Source: Pseudomonas sp. HMWF032
Lineage (GTDB): Bacteria; Pseudomonadota; Gammaproteobacteria; Pseudomonadales; Pseudomonadaceae
Reading direction: 5' to 3'
Length of the DNA: 64,000 nt
Assembly (NCBI RefSeq): GCF_003060885.1
Contig: NZ_QAIG01000013.1
Span: forward strand, 110,989-174,988
The notes below the pieces were generated by a model that saw only the letters and a program-made list of their open reading frames with translations, did not search any database and was not told the DNA's origin. Below are positions 25,313 through 34,634 of this stretch, one piece after another (position 1 is the first letter of the stretch; each line of letters starts with the position of its first letter). A program made the translations under genes and the position numbers.

Positions 25313-28300
25313 TCAGCGATACAGTTCGCGGCGGTAGATCACCGGGGCCGAGCCCTTGTAGATCCCAAAACTGGCCAGGCCACGCGCAGCCGAACGGGTC
25401 GCCCCGTCCCAGGGGTACTGCAACCAGCTGGGCGCGGATGGAAAACTGACTTGCACCGAACCGTCGTTGCCGTTGCCGGGTGCACTCATTAACACCTGCC
25501 GTTGAGTTGGATCCAGCGGCCAAGCCAGGCTGGCCGTGGTTTCCCCAGAGGCCAGATGGCCACTGAATTGATCCAGCTGCGCCGCCCCCAGGCTGACAGC
25601 CGTGGTGCAGGTGTCCAACCCTTCAGGCCGAAAGCTGCCAGTGGCCACAGCCTGCCAACTCTCCAGCACCACCGGCAGACTCAGCCCCTGCAGTTCCGAG
25701 CCATGCGCGTTGCCCAGGCGCAAGCGGCCGAGACGCACCTGGCTACCGAGGTTGTTGTTTGCATCAATCGTGAAGTCGTAATTGAAATCCTGGCAGCCGC
25801 TGCCATGGCACACCGCCTGGCCCTGGTCATCCTCGCGCAAGCTGGCCGCGAGAAAAGTCTGGCGGATCCTGGCATCAAAGGGGTAGTCGTCACTGCTGGG
25901 CGTGATCGCGGGCGTATAGAGCAGTTGCTCACCCGTCCAGCGATAGGTGCGCAGCCCATCACCGTTGTCGGCCCCCAGCACCGCCAGGTTGGCAGTGCCC
26001 TGACGGGTCAGCCGCACATCCCGAGCGGCGATGCCGGTGATTGAGCTGTAAGTGCCGACTGCCGGTGCTGCCAGTTTCCAGAAAGCCCCGCGGTCATAGT
26101 TTGTGGTTACACCGCCATTGCGGTTCATGGCCGTGACCGTCAGTGTGGGCTGGCGGTCATTGGCGAACCCCATTGGCTGGCCCTGATAGCTGAAAGCGCT
26201 GCCACAACTGGGGGTCAGGCTGGCACTGCCCTGAGCGCTTAAAAAGGCCGGAATAAAACGACCCACCGGCTCGCTGCTACCGCCACTGACCGTTTCCCCA
26301 TCCAGATAACTGCCTGTCGGCGGAGTAGCGGTGATGGTGAAGACACCGACCTCGGAAACCGAGTGGTTCGTAAGCGTTGCATTACCCAGGGCATGGTTAT
26401 AGCGATCGGGGGTTACTGTGCCATTGCTGCCCCCGCTCGGGGCGACTACTGCGCTGCTCAGACCAATATTCGCGAGGCGGAAATTGGGGGTGGTGACATT
26501 GCCGTTGCACAGCTGTGTCGCCGTCAGCGCCTCGCCATCGGCCTGCCAGCCCACTGCACGAATGGTCAGAGGGAAATTGTCACCCGCACGGATGCCGCCG
26601 GGGAACACCGAACAGCTGGCGTCATTGCAACTGGTGCTCGGCGCGAGAAGGCTGGCGGTCTGCAGACACAGGCCATAAGGCTTGCTGATAAACAGATCGT
26701 CAGTCGCGGCATTGTCCAGCACCAGCCCGTCGTCGCCACTGCCGGCCCCGCCCTCATAGCGGGCACTCAGTTTCATCTCCCCTGCATCGTCGTAACGCAC
26801 GGTCAGCGGCGCAGTGCCGGTGGCATCGAAGTCGAGCGCAAGGCTCACCGCCGTGGCACCGACATTGCTGCCGTTGACCACCACGGGCTGGGAGCCATTA
26901 TTCGGATTGCTATAGGCCGAGGTGAAGCTGACGCTGCGCGTGACGTTGGCAAAGGCCGGCACGCATTGCAGCGCATTATCCGCCTTGCGCACCGCGCTGA
27001 GGGTGGCCGCTGTAGGTTTGGCCGCCAGCATGTTCGGCACCTGCAGCAGCAGACCGCTGTTGGCATAACTGATCTGGCAGCCGGCGGTTGAGCAGACGGT
27101 TTGGCTGTTGGGCCTGGTAACGGGCACTGAACTGAGATCATCGATGACCACTGTTCCCACCGTGGGCACGCGCAGCTGTGCCTGCGCCGAACCACCACTG
27201 AAAACGAGGGTTTTGCCGTTCTCGACCGTTGCCGGGGGCGTGGCGGTCCAGTAATTGTCCGGGCTTAGCGTGACCCTCACCGGCCCATTGAACAGGCTGC
27301 TGCAGCTGGCATCGGCACAGGCGCGAATGGCCACGGGCTGTGGATTGCAGGTCAGTGCATTGGGCGAGTAGCTGAACTCGAAATGATCGATCTGCTGGCC
27401 GATGGGATTGATCGTGGTGGCACAGACTTGCAGGTCGTCGAACTCATGAATATTGGTCGAGCCGCCGGTGGAGCCGGTTAACGACAGGTAGAAATCCTCA
27501 GGCAGGGCTGCCTGCTGATTAGCCGCTGCCAGCACATTGACCGCATTCAGATTGGGCAGCACCACGAAACCACTGCCGGTGTCGCGCTCCACGGTCACCC
27601 GCGCTTCATTGCTGAAGCGGCCATCCACAGTAATGCGGTAGGTGTGTCCGGGAGCCGCCGCGCTACTCGCGGGGCTATCGACCTCAGGATTGAGGTTGGC
27701 GGGAGTGCCTGCGATGTAACGGTAACCGCTGGTTCCTCCGGCATTACCCGAACCCCGTATAGCCACCGAATCAGGGCGTTGCTGCTGTGGGTTGTCACCG
27801 CCTTCGACTGAAAAATTGCCGTACTCGTCGAGGCCCACACCCAGCCAGCCACCGGCAAACCCGGGGTTGGCGGCATCTCCACGCGTGCCATAGCCCAACG
27901 GCCCGCCAAACGCACCCGGTTGCGGCGTCACCGTGGCATCCGAAAGCACTACGGCCACGCCATCGGCACCCGAGCCGTTGTAGGCGTAATACTTGAACTG
28001 CACCTGGATAAAGTTACCGGCGGCGGGGAACAGCCGCTGCAAGGTAGAAGCGGTGGAGACGTTGACCTGATTACTGGTCAGGCGCATACGCGCGGCCGTC
28101 ACGGTCGGAGTGAAGGACGTTGCACCGCGGCTTGCCACTGCCCAGTCATTGCCCAGGCTGCCATCGTCAAAATTGTCACTGAAGCACTGCAAGCTCACCG
28201 CACAGGCGTGACGCTCGGCCACCAGCGCACTGATCTGCGCCTCAGTCAGCGCACTCGCAAAGATACGCACCTCATCCAGCTCGCCATTGAAGTAACGGCT

Positions 28301-29557
28301 ACCTTGCCCCTGATCAGCCCCCAGCTGCAGCGGATCATTGTTGGCCTGCGGTGTACCACTGAAGCTGGCCTGCCCCGCCAGGCTGCCATTGATGTAGATA
28401 CGCTGATCGCCCGGTGCATAGCGGATCAGTACATGGCTCCACTGCCCAACCGGCACTGCCGTGCTGCTGTTGAACTGGTTGGTGGCGTTGCCGGTGGTCT
28501 GCCACCACCAGTTGATGGTGCCATTGGGGTTGAGATGAAACTCGTAGTTCTCATCCTTGGACAAAATGCTCATCAACCCCGAGGACGGCAGGGTACGCGG
28601 TTTGACCCAAGCGCCAATGGTGAAGCTGCCCTGCAAATCCAGCAGGTTGTTATCTGCGCGCTGAACATACTGACTGGCGGCGCTGCTGAACGTGCCGTAG
28701 CCGCACGTGCCCTGCGCATTGACCTGTGGCAGAGCCGGCGAAGTATTGGCGGTAGTGGCCGCATTGATGACGGTGCCGTGCAGTGCGTTACCGCTGTTAT
28801 CGAGCACCTCACCGGAAGCGCCCGTCCAGCTGGCTTCATCCAGCCGCCAACTGAGCAAGGCGGAGTTGCTGATCGGCAAGGGGCGCAATAACAGGCTGTG
28901 TGCAATCCAGTTACGCGCGCTATCACTACTGGTTGCCACCCGTGTGCCAGTGCTGCCGGGGGCCGGCCGCTGTTCGTAACTGCCCAACAAGGTAACGCCA
29001 GTACTTTGAGTGCTGCTGCGCGCATACGCCGTATTCATGCTTCCTGTAGCGGTCAGGGTGCCCTGGCCTCGGTCGAAGGCATACACCGCGACCAGCAGGC
29101 TATTGACATCGACCACAGTCTGAGCCGGTGCGGTCGGATTTCCACTGGTATTACTGGCAGACACTGCCGCCCCTGGCGCCTGACTACTGTCAACGCCCCG
29201 GTAAACCGCAATACCGCCACCGGCCCGTCGATTACCGCTCCAGGTCCAAGTGACCGTACCGGTCTCACTGGCGGTGGCAAAGCGATAGAAGAGGCCCTGC
29301 ACCAGGCCATTGCTGGTGGTTTGCAACGCGGTCCAACCGCTGGGCGTCGTGAATGTGGCCGAACCATTGGTCACCACCTGAGCCAGCAGCAAATCGCCGC
29401 TTTGCACACCCGCAGGCACGCTCAATACCAGGCTGGTGGTATTGGCGGTGGGCGTTGCACTGCTCGCAGACACGAAACTGATTTGAGCAACTGCGGGGGC
29501 ACTGGCCACACACGCAAACACCCACAGCAGGCGAACAAGCCAGGTTCGGATGCACAT
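25313..29557 (-). CDS. mshQ: MshQ-like large extracellular protein of the MSHA pilus (LamG-like and DUF6701)
   Basis: This 1414-aa protein starts at ATG 29557, with GGAG at good spacing and one base after the mshP stop. A signal peptide (LLWVFACVASAPAVAQ) is followed by a beta-rich domain (FTTPSGWTAL ... WSGNRRAGGGIAVYRG). Next comes a LamG/concanavalin-like domain (SFTIGAWVKPRTLPSSG ... DQRIYINGSLAGQA), then a second lectin-like region and a DUF6701-type C-terminus rich in paired Cys. It is the promoter-distal gene of the msh operon, as in Vibrio and Shewanella. It is probably a pilus-associated or tip adhesin with polysaccharide-binding folds. The ligand is unknown. Confidence 0.85.
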   Translation of the reverse strand: MCIRTWLVRLLWVFACVASAPAVAQISFVSASSATPTANTTSLVLSVPAGVQSGDLLLAQVVTNGSATFTTPSGWTALQTTSNGLVQGLFYRFATASETGTVTWTWSGNRRAGGGIAVYRGVDSSQAPGAAVSASNTSGNPTAPAQTVVDVNSLLVAVYAFDRGQGTLTATGSMNTAYARSSTQSTGVTLLGSYEQRPAPGSTGTRVATSSDSARNWIAHSLLLRPLPISNSALLSWRLDEASWTGASGEVLDNSGNALHGTVINAATTANTSPALPQVNAQGTCGYGTFSSAASQYVQRADNNLLDLQGSFTIGAWVKPRTLPSSGLMSILSKDENYEFHLNPNGTINWWWQTTGNATNQFNSSTAVPVGQWSHVLIRYAPGDQRIYINGSLAGQASFSGTPQANNDPLQLGADQGQGSRYFNGELDEVRIFASALTEAQISALVAERHACAVSLQCFSDNFDDGSLGNDWAVASRGATSFTPTVTAARMRLTSNQVNVSTASTLQRLFPAAGNFIQVQFKYYAYNGSGADGVAVVLSDATVTPQPGAFGGPLGYGTRGDAANPGFAGGWLGVGLDEYGNFSVEGGDNPQQQRPDSVAIRGSGNAGGTSGYRYIAGTPANLNPEVDSPASSAAAPGHTYRITVDGRFSNEARVTVERDTGSGFVVLPNLNAVNVLAAANQQAALPEDFYLSLTGSTGGSTNIHEFDDLQVCATTINPIGQQIDHFEFSYSPNALTCNPQPVAIRACADASCSSLFNGPVRVTLSPDNYWTATPPATVENGKTLVFSGGSAQAQLRVPTVGTVVIDDLSSVPVTRPNSQTVCSTAGCQISYANSGLLLQVPNMLAAKPTAATLSAVRKADNALQCVPAFANVTRSVSFTSAYSNPNNGSQPVVVNGSNVGATAVSLALDFDATGTAPLTVRYDDAGEMKLSARYEGGAGSGDDGLVLDNAATDDLFISKPYGLCLQTASLLAPSTSCNDASCSVFPGGIRAGDNFPLTIRAVGWQADGEALTATQLCNGNVTTPNFRLANIGLSSAVVAPSGGSNGTVTPDRYNHALGNATLTNHSVSEVGVFTITATPPTGSYLDGETVSGGSSEPVGRFIPAFLSAQGSASLTPSCGSAFSYQGQPMGFANDRQPTLTVTAMNRNGGVTTNYDRGAFWKLAAPAVGTYSSITGIAARDVRLTRQGTANLAVLGADNGDGLRTYRWTGEQLLYTPAITPSSDDYPFDARIRQTFLAASLREDDQGQAVCHGSGCQDFNYDFTIDANNNLGSQVRLGRLRLGNAHGSELQGLSLPVVLESWQAVATGSFRPEGLDTCTTAVSLGAAQLDQFSGHLASGETTASLAWPLDPTQRQVLMSAPGNGNDGSVQVSFPSAPSWLQYPWDGATRSAARGLASFGIYKGSAPVIYRRELYR

Positions 29558-29558
29558 G

Positions 29559-29960
29559 TTAACGCTCCACAACAGCCGTCAAACGACGGTAGGCATAATC
29601 GGCGCTGCCCGTGGCGCCGTACTCGGCCGTGGCGGTCAGCTGATAGAACTGCACCATGCGATTTTCCTCGGCCACGCTCAGCGGTGTGGTCGCCACACAG
29701 CTGACACTCACGGCAAACCCCGACACGCTGAAACTGTCGGTGCAAGCCTGACCGCCCAAGGCCTGTTTAATGCCCCACTCAAGGCCGGCCTGCGCCGCCT
29801 GATAAGCACGCGCCTGCTGAATGGCCAACGTATTGGTGGCATTCTGACTGACGGCCAGGCGCGCCATGGTGGCGATCACAGCGGCCATGATGATGATCAC
29901 GAACATGGCTGCCACCAGGCCGAAACCGCGCTGCCGCGAGTCAGGGCGCATTGTCGACAT
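29559..29960 (-). CDS. mshP: MshP-like minor pilus assembly protein
   Basis: This 133-aa membrane-anchored protein is equivalent to PilX/GspK-type minor pseudopilins. A short basic leader, RQRGFGLVAAMFVIIIMAAVIATMARLAV, forms the pilin-like hydrophobic helix. Two Cys in the C-terminal half (GGQACTDSF ... VSVSCVATT) probably form a disulfide. Its 5' end overlaps mshO by 20 bp and its stop is followed one base later by mshQ. The order O-P-Q matches the canonical msh operon. Confidence 0.85.
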   Translation of the reverse strand: MSTMRPDSRQRGFGLVAAMFVIIIMAAVIATMARLAVSQNATNTLAIQQARAYQAAQAGLEWGIKQALGGQACTDSFSVSGFAVSVSCVATTPLSVAEENRMVQFYQLTATAEYGATGSADYAYRRLTAVVER

Positions 29961-30867
29961 GCACCTGTTGCATCAGCATGATTTCCTCCCCCTGGCGCTT
30001 CACACCCAACCGCAAGGTCAGCAACGCACCACGGGTATTGGTGCCCGGCTCATAGGTAAACGTGCAGCGCGACACGCTGTCCACCAGCAACGAACTGTTG
30101 CCCGCACCATAGGTATAACTGCTGGCCAGGCTGGTAAAGCTGGCCCGCCGGATGACCCCGGTGCCATGCCCGGTGGTCGCATCCGTACCCGGATTATCAC
30201 AGTGATAACCCAGTACTTCCCGGGCCAGATAAAAGCGCCGTTGCGGCGAGGCGAATTTAAAGCGAAAGCCTGAAGCCGCGGCACCGCTGAGGGTCATCAC
30301 CCCCGCATTGAAGGCGAACCCGACACCATTGGGCGTCACCACGGCTGGGGTGGCAGCATCGCTGCTGTTGAACGGCGGCCAGACCGAATCCCCCGTGGTG
30401 TCCATACCGATGTTGTACAGCACCATCCAGCGCGCATCGGCGACACGCGCCGGCGTCATGCCGGGGCTCAGCACGTCGATCACACAGGCCTGCGGTGATG
30501 GCGGGCAGCGCGGCGGATCATGCCGCACCACTCCACCGGCCAGGTTGGCGCGGTAACGCCCGGCTTCGTGAATCGCCAGCAATTCAACCGTCTGCGCATT
30601 CGGCGTGCGCAGGGTATTCGGTACGGCCAGGCGGACGTCGCGGGCCATGCGGTTGAGCGCACCAGACGCCAGGTCCACCAGCTCGGCCCGCCGGCTTTGA
30701 TCGACAAAGCCTTGCAGAGGGTTGGACAGCACGCTGCTGATCAGCACCGCCACCAGCGCCGATAGAGCGATCACCATGATCAGCTCCACCAGAGTGAAGC
30801 CACGCTCACCACGCCCACTAGATGCAAGCGCACCTGAGGGCGGGATAGCCAATGCCTGGTTGCACAT
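29941..30867 (-). CDS. mshO: MshO-like minor pilin
   Basis: This 308-aa type IV minor pilin (PilW-like) carries the prepilin site RGERGFTLVELIMVIALSALVAVLISS, with Gly before the cleaved Phe and Glu at mature position 5. The leader is unusually long (about 22 aa). The large periplasmic part contains paired Cys (PPRCPPSPQACVI). Its start shares a base with the mshD stop. Together with MshC, D and P it should form the initiating tip complex of the pilus. Confidence 0.87.
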   Translation of the reverse strand: MCNQALAIPPSGALASSGRGERGFTLVELIMVIALSALVAVLISSVLSNPLQGFVDQSRRAELVDLASGALNRMARDVRLAVPNTLRTPNAQTVELLAIHEAGRYRANLAGGVVRHDPPRCPPSPQACVIDVLSPGMTPARVADARWMVLYNIGMDTTGDSVWPPFNSSDAATPAVVTPNGVGFAFNAGVMTLSGAAASGFRFKFASPQRRFYLAREVLGYHCDNPGTDATTGHGTGVIRRASFTSLASSYTYGAGNSSLLVDSVSRCTFTYEPGTNTRGALLTLRLGVKRQGEEIMLMQQVHVDNAP

Positions 30868-31361
30868 CAGTAGGCCGCCCTGTAACCGTCGAGCGCCAAC
30901 GACTGACCGGCGGGGTCACGCACCGTCACGGTAATCCGCAAGGCATCAACACCGTTCAGTTGCGCGGACACCACCGCAACGCCTACCTGATAAGCCTCAA
31001 GGCCGGCCAACGGCGTAACCGATCCCGCGCTGCGCGGTGCAAATGGCTGATTGGCGTAGAACAACCCGTTGTAATCACACAGGTCATCGAAGCTGCCTCG
31101 CCCAGCGCCGTCATGGCTCGCGGCACAGGGCGTGGTGGCTGGGAAAGCCTGCAGGGTGATTTCTTCCAGATAGGCCTCGGCAATCGCCAGGCTCTGCTGG
31201 CGCAGCATGGGGTCCGCCGAACGCCCGGTGATCGCCGCCATGGCCGAAAACATGGCCGCCGCCGCGATACCCAACACCACAATGGTGATGACCAGCTCAA
31301 CCAGGGTCATGCCGCGCTGCGCAGGTTTGTACTCAAGACGGGCAACCCGCAGCATGCTCAC
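30867..31361 (-). CDS. mshD: MshD-like minor pilin
   Basis: This 164-aa minor pilin of the PilV/GspI type has the prepilin site AQRGMTLVELVITIVVLGIAAAAMFSAMAAITG, where Met replaces Phe after the cleaved Gly, as in other PilV-like proteins. Glu is at mature position 5. The body has a Cys pair (TTPCAASHDG ... DDLCDYNG). It overlaps mshC by 4 bp upstream and mshO by one base downstream, so the pilin genes are tightly coupled. Confidence 0.87.
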   Translation of the reverse strand: MSMLRVARLEYKPAQRGMTLVELVITIVVLGIAAAAMFSAMAAITGRSADPMLRQQSLAIAEAYLEEITLQAFPATTPCAASHDGAGRGSFDDLCDYNGLFYANQPFAPRSAGSVTPLAGLEAYQVGVAVVSAQLNGVDALRITVTVRDPAGQSLALDGYRAAY

Positions 31362-31801
31362 GGCGTGGTCTCAATAAAACCGGTGACAGGATGGACGCTC
31401 AGCACAAAGGCGCCATTGGCCATCTTGGCAGTGCTGTCCGGACCAGCAGCGCCCCCCAGGGAATTGAACGTAACATCCAACGCGACACTGAGGTCCACGT
31501 TGTCAGGCTTGCTGGCGGCATAGCTACCGCCAGCCGGGTTGGCCACCGCACTGCCCTCCGCCTGTGCACCACAGGCCGCCGCGTAAGTCAGCGCATAGCC
31601 GGCATTGCTGATCTGCGCCTTGATCGGGCAGCCACTGGCCACCGCCAGCTTCTGCCCGTAGCGCACTGCCGCCAGGCTTTCTTCAAAAAACAGGCGCTCA
31701 TCGAACACCTGCCGGTCAAAGAAACGCGGCCCTACCACGGCGGCGAGAATGCCGATGATCACCATGACCATCAGCAACTCGACCAGGGTAAAGCCACGCA
31801 C
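31358..31801 (-). CDS. mshC: MshC-like minor pilin
   Basis: This 147-aa minor pilin (GspH/FimT-like) has a very short leader: cleavage would follow Gly3 in MRGFTLVELLMVMVIIGILAAVVGPRFF. Two Cys (ASGCPIKAQ, YAAACGAQ) lie in the head domain. The gene starts 5 bp after the mshA stop and overlaps mshD by 4 bp. It is expected to be an essential minor component priming assembly. Confidence 0.87.
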   Translation of the reverse strand: MRGFTLVELLMVMVIIGILAAVVGPRFFDRQVFDERLFFEESLAAVRYGQKLAVASGCPIKAQISNAGYALTYAAACGAQAEGSAVANPAGGSYAASKPDNVDLSVALDVTFNSLGGAAGPDSTAKMANGAFVLSVHPVTGFIETTP

Positions 31802-31806
31802 AGGGT

Positions 31807-32295
31807 TTAGCAGCCTGTGGTAGTGGTAGTACGGACGATAGTCGGAGCCGTAATCACTGCCGGCGTACCCGATGATGTGGCTGCTGTATAAACCACCTGA
31901 CAGTTAGCTGGCGTAGCTGCACCTTTAGCCTGCACAGTTGCTGTGGTGGCCGTGGTAGTAACGACGAAATCGCCCGTATTGGTGTTATCAGTAGCACTGT
32001 TACCCGTGATATTTGCCGCCACTATGATGCCTGCAGGACTGGCATAGCCGTTGGTAATTGCAACAGAAGCCCCCTCCAGAGTAACAGTCGCCGGATTCGT
32101 ACCAGCCGCCAGAAATGCCGAACGCGTGATCGCGCTGGCCGACTTCATCGCGCCCTCAACACCCTGAATGGTTGCGCGGCGAGCATCGGCACCGAAATCC
32201 GCAAACCGCGGCAACGCAAACGCCGCCAGAATGCCCAGGATCACAATCACCATAATCAGCTCGATCAGGGTAAAACCGCTTTGTTGCTTCTTCAT
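31807..32295 (-). CDS. mshA: MshA major pilin of the MSHA-type pilus
   Basis: This 162-aa type IVa pilin has the prepilin site MKKQQSGFTLIELIMVIVIL, giving a mature protein that starts with Phe and has Glu5. The conserved LPRFADFGADARRATIQGVEGAMKSA helix of MSHA pilins follows. A C-terminal disulfide loop (ANCQVVY ... TTTGC) closes the globular head. The Thr/Ala-rich head is typical of variable, surface-exposed pilins. Gene order B-A-C-D identifies it as the likely major subunit. Its base composition is somewhat more AT-rich than its neighbours. Confidence 0.88.
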   Translation of the reverse strand: MKKQQSGFTLIELIMVIVILGILAAFALPRFADFGADARRATIQGVEGAMKSASAITRSAFLAAGTNPATVTLEGASVAITNGYASPAGIIVAANITGNSATDNTNTGDFVVTTTATTATVQAKGAATPANCQVVYTAATSSGTPAVITAPTIVRTTTTTGC

Positions 32296-32321
32296 CAGAT
32301 AGGTCCTCTAACAGCAATTGA

Positions 32322-32834
32322 TCAACGTACGTAAGTCGTGACGACAGTGCCCGTTGCAGAGTCGTAGACGATCCGGTCACCCGTGGTGGCACTCACTGGC
32401 GGGTCGAGTTGATAGGTGTAAGTACAGGTTGTACCGGCAGTTGTGGCCACGTAGTCCACCGGGGCAGTCGGTGTCGAGGCCGTGCCAACAGTCGGAGCAG
32501 ATCCCTGCAGAATAGCGTTCCACAGCTGCACGCAGTTGAGCGCACCAGCGGTTCCGATTGGCCAGCCGCTGGCGTTCACATCCACCAGGCCGTCACCGTA
32601 TCCGGTTACATCCGTGTCCGGTGTCGTATCCGAGCCGTTGGAGCGGTTCACTTCCCACTGCGAACGCACCAGCAGAACAGCTGAAGCCAATGCCCCGCCG
32701 GCACCTTTGACGGCACCCTCATGAGCATCCTTGGAGACGTTGATAAAACGCGGCAGCGCCACAGCGGCAAGAATGCCGAGTATGACGATGACGACAACCA
32801 ATTCGATCAGGGTAAAGCCTTTGCTGTTCTTCAT
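32322..32834 (-). CDS. mshB: MshB-like pilin
   Basis: This 170-aa type IV pilin has MKNSKGFTLIELVVVIVILGILAAVALPRFINVSKDAHEGAVKG, the MSHA-pilin helix closely related to MshA. A Cys pair (GALNCVQLW ... GTTCTYTYQ) brackets the head. It lies directly upstream of mshA in the transcript, as mshB does in Vibrio. It could be a minor or alternative subunit. The close N-terminal similarity to MshA suggests an ancient duplication. Confidence 0.86.
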   Translation of the reverse strand: MKNSKGFTLIELVVVIVILGILAAVALPRFINVSKDAHEGAVKGAGGALASAVLLVRSQWEVNRSNGSDTTPDTDVTGYGDGLVDVNASGWPIGTAGALNCVQLWNAILQGSAPTVGTASTPTAPVDYVATTAGTTCTYTYQLDPPVSATTGDRIVYDSATGTVVTTYVR

Positions 32835-32852
32835 TGTTTCCTCTCAGTCACT

Positions 32853-33404
32853 TCAATACCCCGCTGCAGACAACTCCGTCGCGGGTACTGCCTCAAGCTC
32901 CAGGGTAAAAGATGCTTGTAATGATTGTGACGCAGCTGGCAGCCCATCAGAAACAACCAACAACCGCCACGCACGCACTTCACCCCGTGTTCTTGTCCAC
33001 CCGTCGGTAAAGCTGGCTTGGTAAAGAACCCAAGCGTGGTCTGGTAACCAATACCAGCAACCGCCCTGAGGCGCAGCCCCTACCGTCAATTCACCGCAAT
33101 AGTTGTCCTGCTGCCAACGCAACAGGGCAAACGGATTTTTCTTGCGCCAGCTGCTGTCCAGAGTACGCCCCCGTGCATGATGCTCGGCACTCAGGCTGGC
33201 GAGACTGGACGCCAGGTGCTCGCGGGTGGCCTCTCTGGCACGCTGCTCAGTGACCTGCGCAATCTTCCAGGCCAGCGCCAGCAGCACGGCCACCAGCAGT
33301 ACACCGCTGATAGTCCAAACAAGCCGCCGCGCCAGGCGCACGTGCTCTTCCAATTGGTACTCGCCCTTCAACGGCCACCCTTGGCCGCCGAAGCCAGTTC
33401 CCAC
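32853..33404 (-). CDS. mshF: MshF-like inner-membrane protein
   Basis: The open frame gives 183 aa from ATG 33404, but that start overlaps mshG by 37 bp and lacks a ribosome site. A TTG at 33353, with AAGGG upstream, would give about 166 aa and fits better. After about 20 residues comes one membrane helix (LVWTISGVLLVAVLLALAWKI). A periplasmic domain follows, with a Cys pair (DNYCGELT ... GGCWYWLPDHAWVLYQA). Position between mshG and mshB matches mshF. Its exact role in assembly is not established. Confidence 0.75.
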   Translation of the reverse strand: MGTGFGGQGWPLKGEYQLEEHVRLARRLVWTISGVLLVAVLLALAWKIAQVTEQRAREATREHLASSLASLSAEHHARGRTLDSSWRKKNPFALLRWQQDNYCGELTVGAAPQGGCWYWLPDHAWVLYQASFTDGWTRTRGEVRAWRLLVVSDGLPAASQSLQASFTLELEAVPATELSAAGY

Positions 33405-34603
33405 ATGGGTAAAAACACCCCCAGCGCCAGCACCAGCACCATGATGCCCATGGCCACAATCAGAATCGGTTCAATGGCATCGGCCAGTTGCTTGAGGTCG
33501 TAATCGACTTCCTGTTCGTAAAAATCCGCCACCTCGACAAACAGGTCGTCCAGCGCGCCGGTTTCTTCGCCCACGGCCATCATTTGCAGCACCAGCGGGG
33601 TGAACAGGCCGCTGGCAGACGCGGTGCGGGTCAAGGCTTCACCACGTTCAATGCCTTCACGCATGGCCAGAATCGCCTGGCCGATGTAGCGGTTGCCCAC
33701 GCTGGCACTGTTGATCGACAGGGTCTGCAGCAGGGGCACGCCGGCGCGGTACATCATCGCGAAGGTGCGGGTGAAGCGCGCCAGGGCGATGCGCTCGAAG
33801 ATGCCGCCGACAATCGGCAGGCGCAGTTTGATCTGGTCCCATCTCAGGGCACCGGCATCGGTCTCGATCCATTTGAAAAAGCCAAACAGACTGCCGCCGA
33901 ACAGCAGGGCCAATAGCCACCAGAAATCCTGAAAGAACTGCGAGGTGCCGATCAGGATTTGTGTGGCCCAGGGCAGGTCCGCCTTGAACTGGGCAAACAC
34001 CTTGGCGAAGGCCGGAATCACGAACAGGTTGATTACGACCAGCGCTACCGCCATGGCCGACAGCACGAACAGCGGGTAACGCGTGGCCTGTTTGATGCGC
34101 TTGCGGGTTTCGCGCTCCAGTTCCAGGTACACCGACAGCTGGCGGAAGGCCTGATCGAGCTGGCCGGTGTTTTCCCCGACGCTGATCATGCTGACAAACA
34201 AGGTGTTGAACACCTTGGGATGGGCGTTAAGTGCCACAGCCATGCCCTGACCGCCTTCCAGATCGCTGCGCACCGCCTGCAGCACTTCGCGCAGGTAAAG
34301 GTTGCGGCTGGATTCGGCCAGGCCACCAATCGCGCGGATGATCGGCACGCCGGCCTTGCTCAGGCTGTACATCTGCCGGCAGAAGATAATCAGCTCTTCC
34401 AGATCGACATGTTTGCGCCGCAGGCTTTCCTTGAGCTGAGCGAACACGTCGTTGTCGCTCGCCTGGGCCTGCTCTTCGATGGTCAGTGGGGTGATGCGTT
34501 CGGCCAGCAGTTCGCTGGCCAGACTATCTGCCGACCCCGCCTCGCGGCTGCCGATAATCTTGCCGCCCTGGGCATCACGACCGGTAAAGCGATACAGGCT
34601 CAC
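33368..34603 (-). CDS. mshG: MshG, inner-membrane platform protein (GspF/PilC family)
   Basis: This 411-aa GspF-superfamily protein has two copies of the T2SSF domain. The first (about 75-200) begins FCRQMYSLSKAGVPIIRAIGGLAESS. The second (about 275-395) begins RFTRTFAMMYRAGVPLLQTL. Three membrane helices lie near residues 175, 225 and 385. The N-terminus MSLYRFTGRDAQGGKIIG is typical. It anchors the MshE ATPase to the pilin-extraction machinery. It is preceded by mshE with a 31-bp gap and overlaps mshF downstream. Confidence 0.93.
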   Translation of the reverse strand: MSLYRFTGRDAQGGKIIGSREAGSADSLASELLAERITPLTIEEQAQASDNDVFAQLKESLRRKHVDLEELIIFCRQMYSLSKAGVPIIRAIGGLAESSRNLYLREVLQAVRSDLEGGQGMAVALNAHPKVFNTLFVSMISVGENTGQLDQAFRQLSVYLELERETRKRIKQATRYPLFVLSAMAVALVVINLFVIPAFAKVFAQFKADLPWATQILIGTSQFFQDFWWLLALLFGGSLFGFFKWIETDAGALRWDQIKLRLPIVGGIFERIALARFTRTFAMMYRAGVPLLQTLSINSASVGNRYIGQAILAMREGIERGEALTRTASASGLFTPLVLQMMAVGEETGALDDLFVEVADFYEQEVDYDLKQLADAIEPILIVAMGIMVLVLALGVFLPMWELASAAKGGR

Positions 34604-34634
34604 CGCTCATTCTCCTGGCACCCTATGCTCGCCA

